Shown in pieces: positions 7,754-15,752 of a stretch of DNA of 64,000 nucleotides. Position 1 is the first letter of the stretch. Each line of letters opens with the position of its first letter. Source of the DNA: Acidilobaceae archaeon (GTDB taxonomy: Archaea > Thermoproteota > Thermoprotei_A > Sulfolobales > Acidilobaceae); NCBI GenBank assembly GCA_027014125.1, contig JALWEI010000028.1:33234-97233 (forward strand), read 5' to 3'. A program made the translations under genes and the position numbers. The notes under the pieces are model-generated. The model worked only from the letters and a program-made list of their open reading frames with translations, was not told the DNA's origin and searched no databases.

Positions 7754-9508
7754 TTACCGTTGCTGTGTTGTATTGGATCCTTCCTGTTTCCTGATCTCCT
7801 CCTCCCTTAGAACTCTCCTCAGTATCTTACCTACAGCCGTCTTCGGTAGGTCCTCTCTGAACTCTACCATTTTTGGTACCTTATATGGTGCTAGGTGTTC
7901 CTTTGCATACTGTATTATGTCTTCCTCCGTCACTTTACCCTTGCACTCCTGTTTTAGCACCACGAATGCCTTGGGCACCTCGTAGTATTCTGGGTGTGGT
8001 ACTCCTATGACTGCCGCCTCTTTGATGCATGGGTGCTTGTATAGTACCTCTTCTATGTCTCTTGGGAATACGCTGTATCCCTTGTACTTGATTATATCCT
8101 TCTTCCTGTCTACTATGTAGAAGTATCCCTCCTCGTCCATGTATGCTATGTCTCCTGTCCTAAGCCATCTTCTGCCGCAGCACGTGAAGAAGACTTTCTG
8201 GTTCTCCTCAGGCCTGTTGTGGTATCCTTTCATTACTTGTGGGCCCGAGATGACTAGCTCTCCGGTCTCTCCTGGAGGCAGTATCACTGGCTCCTCTATG
8301 CTGGCAACCGCTGCCATGGTGCTTGGAACAGGCACTCCTATACTTCCCACCTTTGCCCTGCCTAGTATAGGGTTGACGTGGGTTACGGGGCTGGTCTCTG
8401 TTAGGCCGTAGCCCTCCCTGAGCTTTGCCCCGGTTACCCTTTCGAACTCCTCAGCTACTGCTTTGGGTAGTGGTGCGGCCCCGCTTATGCACACCTCTAG
8501 GCTTCTCAGGTTATACCTGCTCCTCTTGGGGTGGTTTAGTATCGCTATGTACATGAGGGGGACGCCGTGGAATACTGTTGCCTTATGCTTTTGGATATCC
8601 TTCATGACGGTCTCTACATCCCATCTTGCATATGTTAGTATAGTGGCTGCCTTGTGGATCCCCGAGTTGAGGACAGCTGTCTGGCCGTAGATGTGGAACC
8701 ATGGTAGGGCTCCTACGAAAACGTCCTCTCCCTTGACTCCCCTCTTGAACCATGCATCTATCTGGATCACGTTTGCGAGGAGGTTGTAGTGTGTCAGTTC
8801 GGCCGCTTTCGGTGTCCCAGTCGTGCCTCCTGTGTACATGAGGGCGGCTACATCATTCTTTGGGTCTATTCCCGGGTCTCCTGTGTATGGCTCCGCCGAT
8901 GCCAGCTCCTCCTTGAATAGGGTGTGCTTGCCTCCTGTAGGTGGCTTTGGCGGCTTCGCCTTTAGCTTGTAGAGGAGTGATTTTATCCCTGGCAGGTAGT
9001 CCTGGATTCCCGTCCATATGACTTTGTCAACGCTGTCTGGGAGTCCTGCTAGGACCTTATCCCTGAATATGTCTATTGCTACTAGGATCCTGGCTCCGTT
9101 GTCCTTTAGCTGCCTGTTTATCTCGTGGGGGCTGTAGAGGACATTCATGGGTGATACTGTAGCCCCTGCCATTAGGGTGCCGTAGTATGCTATTGCGAAC
9201 TGGGGGCTATTGGGTAGGAATAGGGCTACCACATCTCCCCTGCCTACCCCGGCGCTCCGTAGCAGTCCCGCGAATCTGGATGCCGAGGAGTGGAGCTCCT
9301 TGTACGTCATCTTGTAGCCGTAGAAGTATATTGCAGTCCTATCCGGGTACCTTGCGGCAGACTCCTCTAGTATCGTATAGAGCGGCTTCTCCGGGACTTC
9401 AACCTCCTCCGGGACTCCCTCGTCGTATGCTTTGAGCCATGGTTTCGCCTCGTATCCCTTGTAGGCTGAGCTAGGATCCTGGGCCACTCTTGTCACACCG
9501 TTTTCCAT
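7754..9508 (-). CDS. long-chain fatty-acid-CoA ligase (AMP-forming)
   Basis: A 584-residue acyl-adenylate-forming enzyme that activates a carboxylic acid with ATP and CoA. The AMP-binding motif YTGGTTGTPKAAELTH lies near 232-247, the adenine-binding segment GYGLTETSP near 375, and the hinge LRTGDIAYMDEEGYFYIVDR near 455-475. The C-terminal catalytic lysine lies in KTAVGKILRR near 565. The substrate is probably a medium- or long-chain acid, but the sequence alone does not prove this. A CTATATAAAA box at about 9519-9528 lies so close to the ATG that translation might begin at the in-frame GTG at 9496. The gene is convergent with tRNA-Gly. Confidence 0.92.
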   Translation of the reverse strand: MENGVTRVAQDPSSAYKGYEAKPWLKAYDEGVPEEVEVPEKPLYTILEESAARYPDRTAIYFYGYKMTYKELHSSASRFAGLLRSAGVGRGDVVALFLPNSPQFAIAYYGTLMAGATVSPMNVLYSPHEINRQLKDNGARILVAIDIFRDKVLAGLPDSVDKVIWTGIQDYLPGIKSLLYKLKAKPPKPPTGGKHTLFKEELASAEPYTGDPGIDPKNDVAALMYTGGTTGTPKAAELTHYNLLANVIQIDAWFKRGVKGEDVFVGALPWFHIYGQTAVLNSGIHKAATILTYARWDVETVMKDIQKHKATVFHGVPLMYIAILNHPKRSRYNLRSLEVCISGAAPLPKAVAEEFERVTGAKLREGYGLTETSPVTHVNPILGRAKVGSIGVPVPSTMAAVASIEEPVILPPGETGELVISGPQVMKGYHNRPEENQKVFFTCCGRRWLRTGDIAYMDEEGYFYIVDRKKDIIKYKGYSVFPRDIEEVLYKHPCIKEAAVIGVPHPEYYEVPKAFVVLKQECKGKVTEEDIIQYAKEHLAPYKVPKMVEFREDLPKTAVGKILRRVLREEEIRKQEGSNTTQQR

Positions 9509-9538
9509 TGGATTCCTGTAGTTTTATATAGTTTAACT

Positions 9539-9618
9539 GGGGGCGGTCCCGCCTCGGGTTCGCTCGTCACCCCATGCACCCTGGGTCAGCAGCGATCAGG
9601 CCATGGCATCCCGCCCCC
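9539..9618. other. GC-rich dyad, possible structured RNA (unassigned)
   Basis: GGGGGCGG at 9539-9546 is complementary to CCGCCCCC at 9611-9618 and encloses 64 bases in the gap between the acyl-CoA ligase and the Cas4-like gene. On the minus strand the enclosed part contains GGTGACGAG and two CTGA tetramers, which recall box C/D elements only loosely. It may be a small RNA or a leader. I cannot assign it. Confidence 0.3.
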
Positions 9619-9655
9619 GTGGTTGGATGTGCGTCTTGCCGTGGGGTGATATTGG

Positions 9656-10279
9656 TTACCTGTTTGCCATGCTATGTATGCATTGAGCGGAGTACTCGCA
9701 GGCGCCGCACTTGGCCGGGCTGGGTGATGGCCTGGCTAGGGCCCTATTCTTGGCGATCCTAACGGCTCTGGATAGTATGCGCTCCGCCTCCTCCCTGTTG
9801 TAGACCCTTGTCGAGGCTACCCATCCCTCTCCCCTCCCCGGTTTTAGCCCATGGATTATTGTGCGGCGTAGAGCCTCCTCTAGCGCCTTTGTGTCGGCTC
9901 CTACAACAACTGCCAGCCTGAGTATACCCTTAACCATGCCCTGCATATCAAGCAGTAGCGCCGCGGCCTTTAGGGGCACGAAGTCGCCCTCATATACCCT
10001 GGGAGCCCCTCTTAGGCTAGGCCTGAGTATCCCGTAGACATTGTTATCGCTGTATAGTAGGGCCCCCGGAGATATGGCTACCTCAACCCCATCTACAGTG
10101 CCGTGTATAACCTCTATCGTGGCCCGGATTCCAGCTTCTCCTATAACCTTCTCTAGAACCTTCCTTGAAGGCGGCTTAGGCCTCCTAGTAGGGTGCTCCT
10201 GTGATAGTACTGCTTTGTACTCGCAGTATGCTAGGTTTGATAGGTATGACCCCGTGATCACCGTCAAGCCTGGCTGCAC
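9656..10279 (-). CDS. Cas4-like Fe-S protein, active site apparently degenerate
   Basis: A 207-residue protein with the cysteine layout of Cas4 and related PD-(D/E)xK nucleases: one N-terminal Cys (C19, in LAYCEYK) and three at the C-terminus (C191, C194, C200 in CGACEYSAQC). Together these could hold a 4Fe-4S cluster. The middle has a Cas4-like order of strands (YGILRPSL, then YEGDFVPLKAAALLLDMQG). However, where active nucleases have a Glu-x-Lys pair this protein reads Pro-Leu-Lys. No CRISPR array or other cas gene lies in the window. It is either a stand-alone nuclease-family protein or a non-catalytic relative. An alternative is another RecB-like Fe-S protein. Confidence 0.65.
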   Translation of the reverse strand: MQPGLTVITGSYLSNLAYCEYKAVLSQEHPTRRPKPPSRKVLEKVIGEAGIRATIEVIHGTVDGVEVAISPGALLYSDNNVYGILRPSLRGAPRVYEGDFVPLKAAALLLDMQGMVKGILRLAVVVGADTKALEEALRRTIIHGLKPGRGEGWVASTRVYNREEAERILSRAVRIAKNRALARPSPSPAKCGACEYSAQCIHSMANR

Positions 10280-10354
10280 CCACAGTATTATACCGTACTC
10301 TTTTATCTACTCACAAACCCTATAACCCGTAGCTCCGGATATTCTGCCAGGTGG

Positions 10355-11503
10355 ATGGTGGACTGGGGGTTGCCAGGATCAGCTGATCTGCCCCTCCATA
10401 GTGGCAAGGTACCTCCTTGGATGCTAAGACTAATGGAGAGGATGGCCGAGAGGATCGTGGAGACTATTATTGAAGTTCATGGGGTCGAGGGGCTTATTAG
10501 GGGGCTCTCGGATCCCCTGTGGTTCCAGGCATTCAATAATGTAATCGGTATGGACTGGGATAGTAGTGGCAGTACGACTGTGGTAGTAGGAGTGTTGAAG
10601 AGTATATCGTGGAGGAGGCAGGATCTAGGATTCATAGTCCTCGGCGGCAAGGGTGCTATGATGTCTAGGGTTAAGGACGAAGCCGTAGAGGCTTCAAGGA
10701 TCCTTGACTTGGATCCCGACTCGATAATGGTGGCTAGCAGGCTGGGTGCTAGGGCAGCGTCTAGCCTGCTACAGGACGGCTACACCCTGTACCACCACTC
10801 AGTAATAGCCTATCCTAGGGGCTTTGTGGTTATAGAGCAGGGCATGAATACCTCCAGCAGGATGGCCAGGAGGTACCATATAGACCGTATCGTAGTCGAG
10901 GAGCCGTTTAGCGGTATAGGAGGGGTAAGTGACGGTCTCCACCTAGACGCTACTAGTAGGGGTAGCAGACAGGCCCGTAGGGTGTTCTTAGACATAGTAG
11001 GGGAGGGGGCTCCCAGGGTTATCAGGCTCCTAAGGGAGGCCAATGCTATAGCCTCCCGGGGCGCTGGCCTGGATAGGTTCATAAACCCGGTCCGGGAGCC
11101 ACAGGGTAGACGCTACTATAGGCCTGTGAGGCCCTCTAGGCAGCTTGTTAGGGCTATCGAGGACCTTACAAGGTATAGTCCCTCAAGCGAGCTTGAGCTC
11201 GCTTTAGCACCGGGGCTAGGCCCCGCTGTTGTACGGGCATTAGCATTGATATCTGACTTGATATACTCTACCCCGGCGGATCGTAGGGATCCTGTTACCC
11301 ATCCCTTGGATCCATTTATCTATGCTTATGCTGTGGGTGGTAAGGATGGAGTTCCCTATAGGTACAGCCCCGATACTGTTAAGCGCGTTATAGAGGTTAT
11401 GGAGGATATAGTGGAGTCCTCTAGGCTAGGGTCTAGGGAGAAGCTTAGGGCCTTGGAGAGGCTTAGGAGTATGGTTAGGGGGACTCCTCGGGGTAGGCTC
11501 TAG
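10355..11503 (+). CDS. DUF763 family protein
   Basis: A 382-residue member of DUF763 (COG1415), which is widespread in thermophiles and has no settled function. Diagnostic stretches are LPLHSGKVPPWML near residues 12-24, DPLWFQAFNNVIGMDWDSSGSTT near 53-75, and LYHHSVIAYPRGFVVIEQGM near 140. The C-terminal half has PFIYAYAVGGKDGVPYR. The ATG at 10355 has GGTG just upstream. The gene overlaps xerA tail to tail by 29 bases. The DUF763 calls elsewhere often sit near DNA repair genes, which suits the Cas4-like and XerA neighbours but proves nothing. Confidence 0.88.
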   Translation: MVDWGLPGSADLPLHSGKVPPWMLRLMERMAERIVETIIEVHGVEGLIRGLSDPLWFQAFNNVIGMDWDSSGSTTVVVGVLKSISWRRQDLGFIVLGGKGAMMSRVKDEAVEASRILDLDPDSIMVASRLGARAASSLLQDGYTLYHHSVIAYPRGFVVIEQGMNTSSRMARRYHIDRIVVEEPFSGIGGVSDGLHLDATSRGSRQARRVFLDIVGEGAPRVIRLLREANAIASRGAGLDRFINPVREPQGRRYYRPVRPSRQLVRAIEDLTRYSPSSELELALAPGLGPAVVRALALISDLIYSTPADRRDPVTHPLDPFIYAYAVGGKDGVPYRYSPDTVKRVIEVMEDIVESSRLGSREKLRALERLRSMVRGTPRGRL

Positions 11504-12335
11504 CGGGGGCGCCCCTGTAGAATATTGAGGAGTACTCCCTCCTCACGTCCTCCATGTTCATGTGCAGGTAGACCTCAGTGATCTTGATGTCACTGTGCCC
11601 TAGGAGCTTCTGTAGGGCTGGCAGGCTCATCCCCCTCCTGATCGCCTCTGTGGCGAACGTGTGCCTGAGCACGTGGGGTCTTACTCTAGCCGGGTCTACC
11701 CCGGCCCTCTCTGCTAGCCTCTTTAGCCTCTTATGCACTGCCTGGTATGTCATGTCTACTAGCTTCTCCCTTGGGCTGGGGTCTATTGTTTCTATGTAGG
11801 CTTTTATGAGGGCCCTGCTGGCTGGCCCTAGGAATACTATCCTCTCCTTGCCATACTTACCCCTTATCCTGACTTCGCCCTTCTCCAGGTCTATGTCACG
11901 TATTCTTATTGATAGGAGTTCGCTTACCCTCATACCTGTCTCGGCTAGTATAGATACTATTAGTGCGTCGTAGATATCCCGTGCTGCCTCTATTAGTCTC
12001 TTGACTTCTTCCCATGATAGCGTGTCGGGTATAATGTGCCTCTTTCTTGGTATCACTGGTAGGTCTTCTCCCGCTATTCCTAGCCATGTTAGGAATCTCT
12101 TTACGAACAGAGTGTAGTAGTGTAGGGTGTTTTGCTGTGACTCCTTCTTCTGGCTCCTCCTTCTAGTTACTCCTTCTCTCCGTAGACTTGATATCCAGGA
12201 CATGTAGTGGTCCTCGTCGATCTCTCTTACTGGCGTGTCTGGGCCTATGTGTGATGCGAAACTCCTTAGGGCTGCTCTATAGGTTTTTATTGTGGCGTCA
12301 CTGGCTCCTGAGGCGGATAGCGCATCTAGGAACAT
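11475..12335 (-). CDS. xerA: XerA-type tyrosine recombinase
   Basis: A 286-residue tyrosine recombinase, the archaeal counterpart of XerC/XerD that resolves chromosome dimers at dif. The N-terminal SAM-like core-binding domain covers about 1-95. The catalytic residues are visible: Arg in ETGMRVSELL (about 144), Lys in the beta-hairpin RGKYGKER (about 165), HVLRHTFA (His and second Arg, about 230), LGHSDIKI (His) and the nucleophile in TEVYLH (Tyr, about 258). GGAGAGGT sits 7-8 bases before the ATG. The reading frame is open further upstream but without a normal start codon. No integrase-type partner genes are present, so a chromosomal housekeeping role is likely. Confidence 0.92.
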   Translation of the reverse strand: MFLDALSASGASDATIKTYRAALRSFASHIGPDTPVREIDEDHYMSWISSLRREGVTRRRSQKKESQQNTLHYYTLFVKRFLTWLGIAGEDLPVIPRKRHIIPDTLSWEEVKRLIEAARDIYDALIVSILAETGMRVSELLSIRIRDIDLEKGEVRIRGKYGKERIVFLGPASRALIKAYIETIDPSPREKLVDMTYQAVHKRLKRLAERAGVDPARVRPHVLRHTFATEAIRRGMSLPALQKLLGHSDIKITEVYLHMNMEDVRREYSSIFYRGAPARAYPEESP

Positions 12336-12465
12336 GTCTATGACCTCTCCTATTGTCTTCCTCCATATGCTCTTTGGGGGTTTTCCTAGTCTTAGTCCTG
12401 CCAGCTTGGTGCACCGGTGTAAAAGAGGTTGTTGTGCCTGGGTATGTGGGTGGGTAGGGGCTGTG

Positions 12466-14622
12466 TTACGTTCTGGACTTTATGACGAATATTGCTAGGG
12501 CTGCGACTGCTGCTAGCATTACTGCTATTGCCCATGCTGGCGGCTCGTTTCCTTGCTGTATCTGCGGTGTTTCTGTGGTTTGCTCTGCTTGTGGCTGTTG
12601 TGTTGTTGTCTTGGTTTGTTCGGTTGTCTCCTTTGCTTGTGTGGGGGTTTGTGTTGTTTCCTGGGTCTGTGTTGTGGTTGTGGCCTCTGTTGTAGTTGTT
12701 ATTGTTGTGGTGGTTGTTGTCGTGGTTGTCTCTGTTGTCTGTGTTTGTGTCTCTGTCGTGGTTGTTTGGGTTTGCCTCTTTCTCGGCTTTACATCGAATT
12801 CTATAGTTTTTGATTCTCCCTTGTTATTGTTGAAGTCGTATGCGTATGCTTTTACCTTGTAGTGTCCTGGGTCTGTTATCTTGAATACCGCCATGTATAC
12901 TCCTTTGGTGTTTGTTATGAGTCCTGGCAGCTCTTGTGTTGTACCGTCTGGCTTCTCTATTACTATAGTTACGTTCTTTATTCCCCATCCAGGGTCGTCT
13001 GCTCTTATGTTCATTGTTACTAGCTTGCCTTGTCTAGGCTTTTTGGGGGACATTCCTGTTATCTCTACGGTGGGGGGCTCCTTGTCTATGTATGATGCCA
13101 GTGTTATGGCTCCCTTGCCCGTGGCATTTACTGTTGCTATGAATAGGTGGTATATGCCCGCATCATAGTATACTACATTCTTCACCCTGTCTACGTCGCC
13201 GTATAGCTTGTAGTTTGAGGGGTCCACAGTCTTGTTCATATAGAATACTAGTATTACCTCACCTGTGTCTAGGTCCTCGAAGCCTTCTGTGTCTATCGTC
13301 CACGTGACCGCAGTGCTGTACTTGTCTGTGTGCTCTATGACCATGAATCTCTCTGTGTTGATGCTTCCCGAGGTGAAGAAGTAGGGCCTGTTTGAGGGTA
13401 TGTATACGCTAGCTGTCCCGTTTGTATAGATGTCTACCACCTTTGCGCCCCAATAGTACCCGTCTGGGTATCCATGGTTTGCGGTTGTTGTTGTTATGAA
13501 GTATACGCGGCTCCCGTCTTCCCTGCTCCATACAGCATCTGCATCCCTGTGTACGTGGCCTGTCATAACTGCTATTAGATTCTTGTTCTCGTTCATTATC
13601 TCGAAGAACCTCTTTGCCTGGTCCCATCCAAGCTCTCTCCAGCTATAGTATAGCTCGTTCCTGTTGTCCTCCGCCATTCCCTTGTAGAATCCTGCCCTGT
13701 TGAATATTGGGTGGTGCATCATCACTATCCCGTACTTATCCTTGTACTTGTGTAGCGTGTTATTGAGGAAGTCTAGCTGGAAGTCCTCGGGGTATCCTAC
13801 GCCCCTGGTGTCTAGGCCTATGAATACGAAGTCGCCGTATACGAAGCTCCAGTATCTTAGGCTGTTCTGGTATCTACCATATAGGTAGTCTAGGAACGAC
13901 TTTAGGGTTGCAACCTGGGCCCAGTCATGGTTTCCTGGTACTATTATAGTTGGGACTAGTAGCTGGTTCATCTGTGAGAAGTAGTCCTTGTGCGATACCA
14001 TATCACTCCCTACATCCGCCTGGTCCCCAGTTACTACTACAATGTCTACTCCGTAGAGGAGCGCCATCGTGTTTATCAGTGCTATGTACCTTGTGTTCTT
14101 GTACGTGTTTGGTATGCCCTTGTTTACTGCCCCGAAGTGCTGGTCTGTGATGTGGAATACCCTTATGTGGCCCCTAGGGCCATCCCCTACTATTACAGAC
14201 CTTGGCATGATGGCCTGGCCGCCCTCATACTCTACTACCAGGGTATAGAGTCCATCCTCAACGTTGTCTGGGATTGTAGCTGTTATCCTCTGAACCGTAT
14301 AGTTATGCCCCTCCTCGGGGTAGAATACCTCTAGCCCCCCTACCTCTGCCAGGTTGAGGGTGTAAGTTTTGTTGAGCCCGTAGAGCGTTGCCCCTTGTAT
14401 ATTGAGCTCCTGGCTGGTCCTTACTAGTATCGTTAGCTCCCCGCCGGGGGATACTACCTCTGGTAGACCATAGAATGGCCTCACAATGTATGGGTCATCC
14501 TCTGTGAATACTAGTACCGAGGAGCCCGTCCTTGGATAGGCCATGGGGAGTAGGAGTAGGGCGATGAGTAGCATCCCAGTTATGAGTGTAACTAGCCTTC
14601 TAGTATCCACTAGTTTCACCAT
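12466..14622 (-). CDS. surface-anchored calcineurin-like phosphoesterase
   Basis: A 718-residue extracytoplasmic phosphoesterase. An N-terminal signal or membrane segment (about 10-29) is followed by a small beta domain. The catalytic domain (about 155-400) has FHITDQHFGAV, VVTGDQADVGS, VPGNHDWAQV, MMHHP and MTGHVHRDA as metal-binding motifs. Ig-like beta repeats follow to about 620. A Thr/Gln-rich stalk (about 620-690, plus-strand GTTGTTGTGG-like repeats at 12570-12780) leads to a C-terminal membrane helix AWAIAVMLAAVAALAIFVI and a basic tail. The same anchor design is used by the solute-binding protein of this cluster. It is likely to release phosphate or a phosphorylated ligand at the cell surface. 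Confidence 0.88.
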   Translation of the reverse strand: MVKLVDTRRLVTLITGMLLIALLLLPMAYPRTGSSVLVFTEDDPYIVRPFYGLPEVVSPGGELTILVRTSQELNIQGATLYGLNKTYTLNLAEVGGLEVFYPEEGHNYTVQRITATIPDNVEDGLYTLVVEYEGGQAIMPRSVIVGDGPRGHIRVFHITDQHFGAVNKGIPNTYKNTRYIALINTMALLYGVDIVVVTGDQADVGSDMVSHKDYFSQMNQLLVPTIIVPGNHDWAQVATLKSFLDYLYGRYQNSLRYWSFVYGDFVFIGLDTRGVGYPEDFQLDFLNNTLHKYKDKYGIVMMHHPIFNRAGFYKGMAEDNRNELYYSWRELGWDQAKRFFEIMNENKNLIAVMTGHVHRDADAVWSREDGSRVYFITTTTANHGYPDGYYWGAKVVDIYTNGTASVYIPSNRPYFFTSGSINTERFMVIEHTDKYSTAVTWTIDTEGFEDLDTGEVILVFYMNKTVDPSNYKLYGDVDRVKNVVYYDAGIYHLFIATVNATGKGAITLASYIDKEPPTVEITGMSPKKPRQGKLVTMNIRADDPGWGIKNVTIVIEKPDGTTQELPGLITNTKGVYMAVFKITDPGHYKVKAYAYDFNNNKGESKTIEFDVKPRKRQTQTTTTETQTQTTETTTTTTTTTITTTTEATTTTQTQETTQTPTQAKETTEQTKTTTQQPQAEQTTETPQIQQGNEPPAWAIAVMLAAVAALAIFVIKSRT

Positions 14623-14669
14623 GTAGTAGCGGCCGTGTAGTGGGGGTAAAATAGGTCTCGCAGTACCTC

Positions 14670-15746
14670 CTAGTCTTCTACTGCCTCCTCTATGCTATAC
14701 AGTTTTACATCCTCCGGGTTTACGTAGACCTGGATCTGGTCTCCCCTCGATACCTTGAACTTGGGCCTAAGGTAGACTGTTATAGGCCCGGCTGGAGTAG
14801 ATAGCTTGACCTGGTTGAACACGCCTAGGAACATGACCAGGTCCACCTTGCCCTGGATAACGTTGACCCCGCCATCACCTGCTAGGGTGAAGTCCTCGGG
14901 CCTGATAACGGCTACAACCTCCTCGCCCTGCCTGAACCTGCGGCCTGAGGCGCTTATGCCGAAGATTGTTAGGCCCCCGGCCCTGACCCTGTAGACTCCG
15001 TCCTCTGAGGCCTCTATGACTCCTCTGAGGGTAGTGGTTCTGCCTATGAATGTCGCGACGAAGTAGCTCCTCGGATTCCTGTATATGCCCTGAGGCGTGT
15101 CTACCTGGAGCACCTTCCCCTTGTTCATAACCGCTATCCTATCGCTTATGCTCATAGCCTCCTCCTGGTCGTGTGTCACATATATAGTAGTTATCCCTAG
15201 CCTCCTCTGGAGCGATACTATCTCCTCCCTCATCCTGAGCCTTAGCTTAGCGTCAAGGTTGCTAAGGGGCTCATCTAATAGTAGGACTCTGGGCTCTACA
15301 ACTATAGCCCTAGCCAGGGCCACCCTCTGCTGCTGTCCTCCGCTTAGCTGTAGGGGGTACCGGTCCTCTAGGCCCGATAGCCCTACTAGTTCTAGGGCTT
15401 CCTTGACCCTCTTCCTTATCTCGCCCTTAGGGACCTTCCTTAGCTTGAGCCCGTAGGCCACGTTGTCAAATACTGTCATGTGGGGCCATAGGGCGTAGTT
15501 TTGGAATACCATTGCTGTGCCTCGTAGGTGTGGCTTCAGGTTTGTAACATCCTCGTCGTCGAACATTATCTTTCCGCTGTCTGGCCTCTCGAATCCTGCT
15601 ATTATCCTTAGGGTGGTAGTCTTCCCGCACCCGCTGGGGCCTAGTAGCGTGAATATCTCCCCGTCGCCTATCTCTAGGCTGACGTTGTCTACAGCTGTCA
15701 CCCCGCTATACCTCTTGGTGACACCGCTTAACGTTACCCTTACCAT
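14670..15746 (-). CDS. ABC transporter ATPase (FbpC/PotA/MalK type)
   Basis: A 358-residue importer ATPase. Walker A is GPSGCGKTT (about 37-45), the signature is LSGGQQQRVALARA (about 134-147), and Walker B is LLLDEPLSNLDAKL (about 155-168), with the H-loop in THDQEEAMS. Residues from about 240 form a TOBE-type regulatory domain. It follows the double permease with a gap of 6 bases and precedes the phosphoesterase, so the four genes look like one transcript. The family imports iron(III), polyamines, sugars or phosphonate-like compounds, and the sequence does not fix which one. Confidence 0.95.
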   Translation of the reverse strand: MVRVTLSGVTKRYSGVTAVDNVSLEIGDGEIFTLLGPSGCGKTTTLRIIAGFERPDSGKIMFDDEDVTNLKPHLRGTAMVFQNYALWPHMTVFDNVAYGLKLRKVPKGEIRKRVKEALELVGLSGLEDRYPLQLSGGQQQRVALARAIVVEPRVLLLDEPLSNLDAKLRLRMREEIVSLQRRLGITTIYVTHDQEEAMSISDRIAVMNKGKVLQVDTPQGIYRNPRSYFVATFIGRTTTLRGVIEASEDGVYRVRAGGLTIFGISASGRRFRQGEEVVAVIRPEDFTLAGDGGVNVIQGKVDLVMFLGVFNQVKLSTPAGPITVYLRPKFKVSRGDQIQVYVNPEDVKLYSIEEAVED

Positions 15747-15752
15747 GCCCTG

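Noticed and set aside
11475..12335. XerA as integrase of a mobile element
   Set aside because: There are no att repeats or cargo genes near it, and the sequence fits the chromosomal XerA type.
12560..12800. Tandem repeat or microsatellite
   Set aside because: The GTTGTT-type repeats encode the Thr/Gln-rich stalk of the phosphoesterase, so they are coding.
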